From Casuarius casuarius (taxonomy: Eukaryota > Chordata > Aves > Casuariiformes > Casuariidae): 64,000 bases of DNA. The notes under the pieces were generated by a model. That model was not told where the DNA came from and did no database searches. It worked only from the letters and a program-made list of their open reading frames with translations. A program made the position numbers and the translations under genes. Each line of letters starts with the position of its first letter. Positions within the stretch are counted from its first letter, which is position 1. Positions 25,901 to 33,701 of this stretch are shown here, in pieces. The stretch lies in contig PTFA01000160.1 in assembly GCA_003342895.1 (NCBI GenBank), forward strand, positions 2,317,592 through 2,381,591. Direction: 5' to 3'.

Positions 25901-28742
25901 AGGGAGAACTGCTGCTAAGGCAAATGAAAAGGAGCAGAACTTGATTTATTCTCATGACTGGGCCTGGAAACAATCTAGACTTCACCAGTACCGTTACAGG
26001 AATAATTTTTTCATTATTCTTATTCCCCTTGTATAGCAGCTTCTCCTTTTGCCAAAGGCCATGTGGCATCTGGAGGGTTGTCTGACTTGCCCAGAGGCAG
26101 AGGGGAGCAGAACAGAATTTCTTGGCTACTTCTCATGTATTCTTCTATTTGGAAACCTTGTTCTTTGTCTTGCAGCAACGTGGATTTCTGTTTCCCCATC
26201 AAAAGGGGTTTGTTTGGATTCTTCCAGAAGGGGTGTTTGCTACTTACTACTTTAGTTCTGCCCTCCAACTTCTCTGTCTACAGAGACCTGTTCTGCGAGG
26301 TTCAGCGTAGGGGTAACAACAGTATGGTATGAGAGAATGAAGATTTGGTGCTTTACATTGGAAATATTTGAAAGATGCTTAGGAAAAGCATCTGCAACAT
26401 GGTAATGGGACACGTCCCTTTTAGAAAGGGATGGCTATCTTTACTTTTCCCTCTGGCTTAACAGACCTACAGCCAATGAAGGTAATGAACTGCAGACAGG
26501 GTTTCCTGCAGCACAGTTTCGCAGATCAATTTGGAAAAAGGGCTTTGGACAAGTCATGTAAAAAGAAGCACAACCTGTTGTCACAGACCAAATTCACCAG
26601 GTACACAGATGGGAAAGGAGTGTCTTGGTAACCTTACGAATGTGTTTCATCTATGATGTTTGTCTGATATCTGCCTGAATTCTGCCTACCTTGTTTGAGG
26701 TTTGTGCTTCTAATGAGTCTTTAGAAAAGCTTACTTACATAAACATGTGCTAGGAAAAATAGGTTTCAGCTGACAACCTCCCTTCCCTTTTAAATATGAA
26801 CCAATCTTTAGAGAAAATTAAGAGCCTTTCTCAACTCCCATTTTTCACATTTTCTGTTTCTGTTGTTGTTGTTTTTCTGGGGGTTCAAGAAATTGGAGAA
26901 TGTACCTTCCCTGAGCTTAAAGACTAAATCAACAGCCTAGCTATCCACAGGTTTTCTCCCATGAGATTGTTGGATAAGCTCTTGATTTGTTCTTTCCCTG
27001 CTCCTGTTTCTCTGCCCACCATTTGTCACACAGCTTGGGCCTTTGTGGAACCTGTTGCAGGTTCTCTGGTTTACCATCAGATATTCCCAAAGACAAGCAT
27101 GCTGTTCCTAAAACAAAATAGCCTGAATCTCAGAGAAGCAAAGTAGTGCCAAAAGAGCTAAATCCAGCCCAAACCAGTGAATTTTGAGGCTATAGTCCCT
27201 TATCATATATTTAGCTGTCTGTGCAGATACACAATTGGAAAAAAATTAGTGATAAACAAGTAGCTGTAGAACAAAGCAGCTCTGATTCTTCAAAGAGCAC
27301 TTTCTCCCTTGAATCCCAAGTAATAAAATGCCGTTACCCTGCCTAACAAGAGTCTAGTTTCATCCCTCCTGAAAAGCAGTTCATCTGTTGTGATGAACTT
27401 GCTCTTGACAACCTTCCTGCAGTACATTTCAGGTGGAGAATGAGGCCAGTGTCTGTCTCCAGAGTCGCTGTCCTGGGGATGACAGCAGGTTTGAGAAGTC
27501 ATGGCTGATGAGGAAAGATGACCTTGTTAGCAAGCTGAATTCTGGGTAGTTTCCATCAGCCAGAGGAAAAAAATGTCCGATCGTTACATTGAATGAGTTA
27601 GCTGTAGTCTTTCAGTGTTGTCTTTGTCTGCAAGGCTCCCAGCAGTGTTTCATCTGAAAGGGGAGTGACTGGGAGGTATTTTGACCCTAGGAGGAGAAAG
27701 TATCTGTCTCTCAGGAGCTCTGAGCAGCAGCCTCTGCTATATTGCCAGTTATTCTTGTACCATCTGGAAAAGGCATTGAGCTTTTCAGTGTATAGCTTCA
27801 AGTTGCTCTAAGTCAGGCTCCCCATATACCTTAATCTTGTTTGCAGAAATGATTTTGTGTCCTCAGAGGTTTTGTTTTTGTTTTAACATGGGACATAAGT
27901 GCCTGTGATGCTTAGGAAAAGCTTGCAGTTCCTTCCTCCCTGGTCCCAAAAGGTTGCGTTCTTCAGGGGATCGTCTAGCGTGCGATGTGCTGTGTTGTCA
28001 AAATTCGTGCTTAGGGTTATTGCTGTGGCAGCCTCTGAAGCTTTGAATAGCTGCTCTCATCCTCAGACAGCTATTTCTTCTTTGTGTATAAGCATATCTA
28101 TCTTTTGTTTACTCCCAGTGTCAGTTTTGCCTTACAACAGGGGCAAATTTGGGGGGGGGGGGTTGGCAATGACCACGGGGTACGTGGGCACGGCAGGCAG
28201 GACCAAAGCAATCAAGCAGATGTGTGCTGATCTACACTGTGCAATGCTGATAATTCATGATAGTCAGGTTTCAGGTCAGTGTTAACATTGCAGTAGTAGC
28301 ATTTTGCCTGATTAGCTTGTACTTCTAGCTGCAAAAGACAGTTCAGATGAAAACTGTTGTGTGGTTATTTCTGAAGTCACGTCTCCCTAGCAAACATTCA
28401 TAGCTGCTAATCCTTCCTTTGGTATGTGCTAACCTTTGGCACCACAGGACTGTTCCCCTCTTATGAACTGATGAACAGTCTGGCAGCTAAATGTCCAGAG
28501 CTAAAAGAGAGAAGTGGTATTTTGTTTTGGAAATAAAAACCCCCGTTACAACTTCCTTAATGCAGTTTAGAATGCTATCAAAATTACTCTGGTGATGTAA
28601 GCTTCTAAATCAGTTTGATGCTTATGTGGCTTATTTCTCTTCCTCTCACAGCTCTGCAGAATTGAATATTCCTGTGACAGGAGGATTGTTATGGACGCAG
28701 AATGACTTCCATAAAATAAAAAGTGGCCTTCAACTTTTCTAA
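1815..28742 (+). CDS. LAS1L: LAS1L, C-terminal half (seven exons, 5' incomplete)
   Basis: LAS1L is the nucleolar/nuclear endoribonuclease subunit that works with the polynucleotide kinase NOL9 to cut ITS2 during 28S/5.8S rRNA maturation; it associates with PELP1, TEX10, WDR18 and SENP3 (established knowledge). The exons 1815-1924, 9787-9845, 12535-12750, 13973-14108, 14692-15071, 17589-17730 and 28652-28742 join with consistent phase into 1134 nt: 377 codons plus TAA. Recognisable blocks against the human protein as I recall it are: a segment ending QENR, an [12 protein letters not shown] block, [17 protein letters not shown], an acidic Glu run, [21 protein letters not shown], and the C-terminal GLLW...GLQLF. 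The N-terminal HEPN nuclease domain with its RHxxxH motif is absent, so it must lie upstream of the window. The gene converges on ZC3H12B. The short second exon is the least certain part. Confidence 0.93.
1932..3060 (-). mobile_element. CR1 LINE fragment, antisense to LAS1L
   Basis: Reading the minus strand from about 3060 to 1932 gives the 3' part of a chicken-repeat-1 non-LTR retrotransposon. It includes reverse-transcriptase C-terminal text such as [20 protein letters not shown], then FADNTKLGG, then [14 protein letters not shown] and ILVDNKLT, followed by the standard 3'UTR. The plus-strand start CACAGAATCGCAGAATAG is the reverse complement of the CR1 ATTCT-type 3' terminus. The catalytic FADD is FADN here, and several frame breaks and stops split the ORF, so the copy is dead. 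The 5' end is truncated, as is usual for CR1; from about 3015 to 3060 the match becomes vague. Confidence 0.93.
3791..4004 (+). repeat. Left arm of a 214-bp inverted repeat
   Basis: This 214-base arm is the reverse complement of 4772-4985 with four mismatches and no gaps (about 98% identity). All four mismatches fall in the outer third; the inner 136 bases (3869-4004) match perfectly. The arm has no coding potential that I can see and no obvious transposon terminus. The match stops sharply on both sides. The spacer between arms is 767 bases. Confidence 0.97.
4772..4985 (-). repeat. Right arm of the 214-bp inverted repeat
   Basis: This is the reverse-complement partner of 3791-4004. Compared with the left arm, the four differing bases are A/T here and G/C there. 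The two arms lie inside one LAS1L intron, so the pre-mRNA can fold into a hairpin of about 214 bp. Confidence 0.97.
8755..8880 (-). repeat. MIR-like ancient SINE fragment
   Basis: The stretch around GGCAGAGCCACCTCTAGAAT (8815-8834) followed by TTGGTTCTCATTCCC resembles the reverse complement of the tRNA-related MIR/core-SINE body (..GGCAGAGCCAGGACTAGAACCCAGGTCTCC..). This is by-eye similarity only. Such elements are old and shared by amniotes. Confidence 0.4.
9787..9845 (+). CDS. LAS1L: LAS1L exon (short linker exon, tentative)
   Basis: This is a 59-nt candidate exon with acceptor TTTCATTTAAG (ends 9786) and donor ACAG|GTAGGA (9846). Its phase fits both neighbours exactly: one base completes Arg after the previous AG, and the final G joins CA of the next exon. 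The product, [19 protein letters not shown], partly resembles the human stretch after ENR that contains LDDGFLVPT. The human linker is longer, so bird LAS1L would be shortened here or a further exon is missed. Phase agreement and the DD pair are the only support. Confidence 0.55.
9846..12534 (+). other. LAS1L: LAS1L intron, no feature seen
   Basis: An AT-rich intron of 2689 bases between the tentative short exon and exon 12535-12750. I recognised no repeat, RNA gene or exon in it. An open stretch near 10402-10500 has no usable donor. Confidence 0.6.
12535..12750 (+). CDS. LAS1L: LAS1L exon (FWRPLL block)
   Basis: A 216-nt exon between acceptor TTTTTATCGCAG (ends 12534) and donor CTG|GTGAGT (12751). 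It encodes about 71 residues with [28 protein letters not shown] and a LINWISEML stretch. These correspond to human PKPFSQFWQPLLRGL, FTQALLERMLSEL and YILRWTVEL. The exon starts with two bases of a split codon and ends with one. Confidence 0.95.
12751..13972 (+). other. LAS1L: LAS1L intron, no feature seen
   Basis: A 1222-base intron. It has no recognisable repeat or RNA gene. It ends with the acceptor GTCTTTGAAG at 13963-13972. Confidence 0.8.
13973..14108 (+). CDS. LAS1L: LAS1L exon (PCWATPHLL block)
   Basis: A 136-nt exon ending at donor CT|GTAAGT (14109). It begins with a basic run (KKRRRCNKR) and ends [15 protein letters not shown]. The end matches human CLGSPCWASPQLLRI closely. The phase is two bases in and two bases out, matching both neighbours. 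Confidence 0.93.
14109..14691 (+). other. LAS1L: LAS1L intron, no feature seen
   Basis: A 583-base intron with a strong donor (GTAAGT) and a pyrimidine-rich acceptor (TTTTTTTCCTTCCTAG, ends 14691). Nothing else is seen in it. Confidence 0.85.
14692..15071 (+). CDS. LAS1L: LAS1L exon (acidic exon)
   Basis: A 380-nt exon, the largest here. It encodes a Lys/Arg-rich start, [12 protein letters not shown], then [18 protein letters not shown] Glu-rich run follows ([11 protein letters not shown], coded near 14935-14967), and the exon ends [19 protein letters not shown]. Human LAS1L has the same order: ICSIYTQSG, SPYTLDSLYW, a longer acidic run, and LLAQKRGALQGSAWQ. The acidic tract is shorter than I recall for human. 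The donor is GCAG|GTAAAA at 15072. Confidence 0.96.
15072..17588 (+). other. LAS1L: LAS1L intron, no feature seen
   Basis: A 2517-base intron with short poly-A (15827-15840) and poly-G (about 15206-15212) runs. I recognised no exon, RNA gene or transposon. Confidence 0.8.
17589..17730 (+). CDS. LAS1L: LAS1L exon (LPGQTDDP block)
   Basis: A 142-nt exon between acceptor TTTTTACCCAG (ends 17588) and donor AAA|GTGAGT (17731). It encodes [19 protein letters not shown], then [17 protein letters not shown]. These match human DVRWDTFPLGRMPGQTEDP and ELMLENYDTMYLLDQPV. It ends two bases into a codon, which the terminal exon completes. Confidence 0.96.
18145..18300 (+). repeat. MIR-like ancient SINE
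   Basis: The order AACTAGAAGCCAGGAGAC, then CACTGCCTGACC, then ACAAGTCATTTAGCCTC follows the classic MIR/core-SINE body (agtcc..aggagac..., cactg..tgacc...gggcaagtcacttaacctc). It is identified by eye; the element is diverged, as expected for an old amniote SINE. Confidence 0.6.
19625..19665 (+). repeat. Short AT-rich tandem repeat
   Basis: Imperfect repeats of ACATATTTTC / ATATTC occur about four times in a row inside the last LAS1L intron. Confidence 0.8.
24803..24978 (+). repeat. Dispersed repeat, copy 1
   Basis: The segment starting ATCCTGTGGAATCTAATTAG and running through GGGTTTTGTGCT and GATTCTGGCTAC to AGTGGTGAGA is clearly homologous, with small gaps, to 31548-31732 in the same orientation. 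I do not recognise the family. It could be an old LTR or SINE, or a local segmental copy. Confidence 0.75.
26045..26120 (-). repeat. Possible MIR/L2-like fragment
   Basis: GTCTGACTTGCCCAGAGGC (26080-26098) followed by AGCAGAACAGAATTT resembles reverse-complement MIR text (GTGACTTGCCCAAGGTC...GCAGAGC..GGATTTGAACC). The match is short, so the call is weak. Confidence 0.3.
28652..28742 (+). CDS. LAS1L: LAS1L terminal coding exon
   Basis: A perfect acceptor (TTCTCTTCCTCTCACAG, ends 28651) is followed by one base completing the split codon, 29 further residues and TAA at 28740-28742. The peptide ends [21 protein letters not shown], abbreviated here by its key parts GLLW, the HKIK spacer and GLQLF. 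The human protein ends with GLLW, a spacer of the same length, and GLQLF. In yeast Las1 the extreme C-terminal tail contacts the Grc3 (NOL9) kinase, which explains its conservation. This exon fixes the end of the gene. Confidence 0.95.
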
Positions 28743-28890
28743 GAGAGCGGACTGCCCTCCAGCTTTCAGTTTTGCACAAGATAAGTGGCATGGAAGAATT
28801 AGTAATAATGACAGGGAAATAGCCGCTCCAGGCTCTGCTTTTTTTTTCTTTCTTTCTTTTTTTTTTTTTAATAAATGAAGATTTACTAAT
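28743..28890 (+). other. LAS1L: LAS1L 3'UTR (minimal)
   Basis: The 3'UTR runs from the stop codon to shortly after the first AATAAA at 28870-28875. A poly-T tract on the plus strand precedes the signal. Longer 3' ends using AATAAA at 29044-29049 or 29455-29460 are possible. Confidence 0.6.
28870..28875 (+). terminator. Polyadenylation signal AATAAA (LAS1L)
   Basis: This is a canonical hexamer 127 bases after the LAS1L stop codon. Further canonical hexamers at 29044 and 29455 are alternatives. The use of any of them is inferred from position only. Confidence 0.6.
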
Positions 28891-30497
28891 TTTGTCCATG
28901 TAAATTTTACTTTATAAAGGAGTTGAATTTTAAGTTCCATGAGTAATCATCTTTGTCTGCTTAACCACTATAGTGAACTTTTAGGTCTAGCTGATGTTTT
29001 CAAAATACAGTTAGTATACTTCAGCATTTTTTTCCCCACAGCTAATAAACACCTTTGACTGAAGGCAAACTGTCTTTCTAGATCCTGTTTTTCCTTTTCC
29101 ACTCATGTATTCCGAAAAATATACTCTGGTCCTCATTGGGCAGACTACTGAGCCCTTCTCTTCCAGTGAAGCTCATGTAGTCATGTGTGAATTTGGATTA
29201 TTTTGCCAGGGTAGGATTATGCCATAATTTTCATCTAGCTAGGATTTAACATGAAGCTGCAGGGATCAAGCCTAGCTATAGCATAGCTGAATAAGCAATT
29301 TCAGATGCAGTTCGGTGCATAAACATCTTTGGATCTTTTTTTTCTTTCTTTGTGAGAAATGTTTTCAAGTAATACTCTTGAGGCCCCTTCTGTCTCTTTT
29401 TTTAACTAATATTTTCTGCTTGCTGTTGTTCCTATTCATGCTTTTGCTGAGATCAATAAATAATATATGGTCTTTGCCAGGAGGTAGTGTTGACTAGTCC
29501 AGAAATAGGCTGAGCACCTAGTTGAAAAATTGGTGAGAAGAAAAGACTTACAGCTAGCATCTACTAAATGCAGTTTTCTTTAGCTGTATTAAAGGTACTT
29601 GGAACTTTGAGGTTTCTGCAAGTACCTGGTAAAAAATTGGGAGCGTAAGTGTGTATTTATTTCACGACTTCTCAGTAAGAATTTGTTGATGTATATCTGT
29701 TAGATTGGAAGACAGCGCCTTTCTCTGAGTCAGGCTAGTGGTAATTTGCAGTATTTAAAAACAAAGCAGGAACAGCATTTGAAAATGTCAATGCAGCATT
29801 GTGCAATGAGATCTTTTTAGTTCTTCAGAGCTATTGCTGACATTATATGCTAATGTGCTTTAGAAAGAGAGCTAGAAAAACAACTTTAGCAGTAGGCTGG
29901 ATAGGATTAAATTGCAAGTTTAGAACAAAAAAAAAAACCTCATGGAAACCTTAGGCTGGCTCTCAAGTAAAGGCTTAGCTAAATATCCATAATGTAAATT
30001 TTTTTTTTCTTTATTGTAATTTTTGTCATCCTATCCTACTGTGGTTACTGTCTGTTCAGCAGACAGCCAAAAATTGTTTAAAATGGAAAGTACATTGTAC
30101 GTTCCTTCTGTAAAACAAGCAGTGCTGATTCTACACAATGCAGAGGAAAGCAAATGTCACTTCCTGTTAGATTTTTTTTTTTTTTTTTTAATGTGAGTCC
30201 TTCCCCTTTTTTTAATTAGTATTTTTAGAAAGTTCTCCTCTTACTGAGTAGTTCCTCAAGCCTATTTAGGAACTTTTCAGTGAAGTTTGTTCTTACTGCT
30301 CATCTGCTAGTATAGTTTCTTTGTCAGCGGTAGTCATTGCCCCATGTATCTGTCATCACAACACCGAGGGAATCATGGAACACAGATCCTGCTCTTCAAT
30401 CTAATTGCAGAGCTAAGGTACTAGCAAGTTAAAAAAAATAAGCTAAATCCACTGCTGTGAAGAATTTGTAGGAAAGCATGCAAATGCCAGATGCTTT

Positions 30498-30501
<4 letters not shown>

Positions 30502-30528
<27 letters not shown>

Positions 30529-30531
30529 TAT
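30502..30531. repeat. (TA)n microsatellite
   Basis: Alternating TA with one C interruption at 30511. Confidence 0.95.
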
Positions 30532-31547
30532 GAATGAGACTTAGGCAGTCTTGGCATGAATTTTAAACAAAGTATTACTGGAGTAGGAGAAAAAGCAGGC
30601 ATGAAAACAAGGGAAAGATGAAGTCAGGAGTGGCTGGGGAAAAGAAACATGACTGTTTCAACTTTTAGAAAGCTACTAATATTTTAAAAAACTGAAGAGG
30701 GGGGTTTTTAGTAAAACAACAGTAGTGTAAAACCTAGATGAACTATTCATGTAATGCTCTGTTCAGGATTATGAACCTTGGTGTCTAATCTGGTTTAATC
30801 ACAGGTGGAACAATTTTGTCACTATTTTCCCAGATATCTGGAAAATGACAAAATTAGTATAAATAGTATATAATAAATGTAGAGATGATCTTAAAACATA
30901 AAACCAGCCAATTCAGATGACATAAAAAGTAAGTAAATAATTACTGCATTTGGTACTTCTGAAGTTTGTAAACGCAAACCTAAGTTTCAAAAGGAAAGTA
31001 TGATACTGGCAAATAGTGCACTCTCTCTAGCTTCTTTTTTCCTTTAATTAAACCTTTACTTGGTAAAATTTGTTTTCAACATGCTAATTTCTTTACTGGA
31101 AGCACATCCTGGGTGGAAAAAGGAAATGCAATTTTGATGTAATCCTAAAATACTTGATTTTTTTTTTCCATTGCATCGGGCAGGACTTCTTAAGACTGCT
31201 TCTTCCTGTAAACTAACTTATCCAGGTCCATGTTACAGTCTGAAAAAAACATCTGCAAAGGGAAACTGTAGAAAGGATACGAGATAGAAGCTGGGACTGT
31301 CTGGAAGACTGCAGGGATAAACCACGCAAGTAGGAACCTCTGCACTGTTTGTGGCCCCTCTATCTTTTGCCACCTTTTAAACTTCTTTTCAGTGTTAAGT
31401 GGATGGTGGTAAAAGATACTTTGTTCTGGTCCATGCGAGTCTTTAATATTTTGTTCTCTGAATCCCAAAGGCAGCTACTCTCACAGAATGAATACTACTT
31501 CAGCACTACTTAATAAAAGTTAGTTTTGGAGAAGGAACAGGAAGATG

Positions 31548-31732
31548 ATCCTGCAGAATCTAACTGGTACTTGTTTTCAGTAGTATATGCGAGGACATAG
31601 ATTAACTACCAAGTGCCTGGGATTTTTAAGATGCAGCTTTGTAATATATACATTTTATTGTTTCTGAGGGGTTTTGTGCTCTTTCAAAGCACCTGGTTCT
31701 GGCTACCCAGAGAGCAAAGGGGTGTGGTGAGA
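31548..31732 (+). repeat. Dispersed repeat, copy 2
   Basis: Homologous to 24803-24978 in the same direction. Shared landmarks are GAATCTAA, CTTGTTTTCAG, AGTAGTATAT, GGGTTTTGTGCT, TTCTGGCTAC and GAGAGCAAA. This copy has an insertion in the AT-rich middle. Confidence 0.75.
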
Positions 31733-32233
31733 AGTTCAAACAGGTCCAGATAAAAACTATCATTTAACTTTTATTAGCTTTACTTTTTCTTTTTCCCCCA
31801 AATAACTCAAAGCAGTTTGAGTCAAAGTAGTGGTAATAAATGAAATTGTATCACTTCCTCCATAATAAGGGAAATGATTAAAATTTTAAATAGCCCAAGA
31901 AAATTCCCGTAAGAGAGAAATTGGCAAAGAATATTCTAACAACAGAGCAGCACCTAAATAGTACAGCAACCTTTCTCCTCTGTTTTTTAAAGTAAAAAAG
32001 AGCCTCTTAGTTTTGTCCTGTTCCTTCACAGATTTAAGCACAAATGGAAAAGCCAAGTATTATGTATAATTTCAGAATCTGGGTATTTTTCAGTAAATTA
32101 GCTAAAAATATTGAGAAATTATTTGGATGGACTATAACAGTTGTTTTGGATAGAATAGCTTTTTTTTTTTTGATTGTCTCCTGAACAGGTTTACAAAATA
32201 AAAAGCTAGAAACGTAATCCAATGGCTCTCAGT

Positions 32234-32239
32234 TTTATT
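32234..32239 (-). terminator. Distal polyadenylation signal AATAAA (ZC3H12B)
   Basis: A minus-strand AATAAA, seen as TTTATT on the plus strand, about 4.76 kb downstream of the ZC3H12B stop. It is the last signal before the texture changes to the intergenic region. Confidence 0.45.
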
Positions 32240-33030
32240 AAGTAAGCAAGTTTATATATAAAGTATAACATGTTCCAAATATATTAAATAATCATGCAAA
32301 CCTGTTACAAAGAACAGTGAAGGGGAAAAAAAGAGCAGATAATAGCCTATGTTTTCTTTTGGAGTCCTCTCTGAATTTTTCTAATACATTTACAAGCTTT
32401 AAACATCACAGACAAAAATCATAGATATTATATAATGGTTCTTCAAAGGCTAACCAGAAACGGGGGTAAGAATAATTTAAGTGACAGTTCAATTATATTT
32501 TTCCAGTTGAAATATTGTGGGAGATATTCTTACAGTTAATAGGGCTCTGTCCCACACACTGTGGGTGTATAAGAGGAATATTAAAGCTGAACACTTAACC
32601 ATGGTAGTAATAGTGATAGATCTAATGGTTGGAATAACATGAGTACATAGTACTAATGCATCAGGTAAACTTTTGGCAGGTCAAGATAAGATCATATTTC
32701 AACTTTGTGGAACAAAATCTCACTAAAATGATACATGCCTTTTGTCTTTAGAGTGGAATTTTTAAATATAAGACTGTAATAAAATATGACCATTGAAATT
32801 TTCCCATTTGCGATGTAGTATACCCCACAGGTATACATGCATGCCACCATCCAAGTATTTTTTTTTTTAATTGATGTATTTGGACAGATTCTTTGAGTAT
32901 TCTGAACTCCTTTATCATTAAGAATGCCAAAATGCAAAAATGCAGTTTGAGGCAAACTGGCATTAAAAGTATATGTATGGACCCAACTAGCTAGACATTT
33001 TGGTGTGTGTTTTTTGGTGTGTGGGATTTT

Positions 33031-33054
33031 TTTGTTTGTTTGTTTGTTTGTTTG
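33031..33054. repeat. (TTTG)n microsatellite
   Basis: Six TTTG units on the plus strand, inside the inferred ZC3H12B 3'UTR. Confidence 0.95.
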
Positions 33055-33663
33055 AAATGAGGGTTGTGTTTGTTCTAAGCAACTGCATGCATGCTTTCTA
33101 ATATTAAGAGTTTAAATTTAAAACATTTTTACAAAAAAGCTAAACAGACATCCATGCTAGTGAGTGAATGAATTACATGCAGCACCAATTAGAGCATTGC
33201 ATACTTACTACAGTGATTTACAAACACCAAATACTGGTTTAACATCCATTTTCACTCATTTTGTCATTGAGACTTACATTATATTTGGGTCAACCAAAAA
33301 ACCCAAAGAGATTTATAAAAATTTTACAACAATTAAACAGTAATGTTTAACTCTACAAATGAATAAAGCAAACTACTGTAGCTCAATTAAGACAGCAACA
33401 GGACTAACAGTAGTCAAAAAAATCTATATATATACAATCTAATATATTAATAACATGTAATACTTACAAAAAAACATTAAATAACTTAGGCTGACATCCC
33501 AGAAAGCATTTGATTTTGAATCATAACTAATAAATCTAAGGTTATGCACTTTTAAGTGATAAAGTGTGTGAAAGTAAAAGATCAGTAAATCAGAACTCCC
33601 AGAGAAAACTCTGGCCCCACTAAAGTCTACTGCTTAAGTCCTGTTGATTGCAGTAGGCCAGGA

Positions 33664-33666
<3 letters not shown>

Positions 33667-33699
<33 letters not shown>
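33667..33699. repeat. (CA)n microsatellite
   Basis: About 16 uninterrupted CA units followed by CCCACCCC. In the ZC3H12B transcript it reads as (UG)n. Confidence 0.97.

Positions 33700-33701
<2 letters not shown>

Larger units (their letters stand above)
17731..28651 (+). other. LAS1L: LAS1L last intron (10.9 kb)
   Basis: This intron separates the penultimate exon from the 91-nt terminal coding piece. It contains a MIR-like patch (18145-18300), a short AT-rich tandem repeat (19625-19665), a poly-T run at 22510-22540, a second MIR-like patch near 26045-26120, one copy of a dispersed repeat (24803-24978), and a G12 run at 28151-28162. Human LAS1L has roughly twenty more residues between the two exons, so one small exon may be hidden here, although the direct join is in frame. 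Confidence 0.7.
28891..32214. other. Intergenic region between convergent LAS1L and ZC3H12B
   Basis: This region of about 3.3 kb lies between the likely 3' ends of the two genes. It is AT-rich and holds poly-T tracts (30002-30010, 30172-30190), a (TA)n microsatellite at 30502-30531 and the second copy of a dispersed repeat (31548-31732). I see no gene. A 92-codon minus-strand open frame at 31190-31468 has no recognisable content. Confidence 0.6.

Noticed and set aside
33667..33699. Direct-repeat array as CRISPR or other prokaryote-like system
   Set aside because: The repeats are simple microsatellites in vertebrate DNA; no spacers or associated genes exist.
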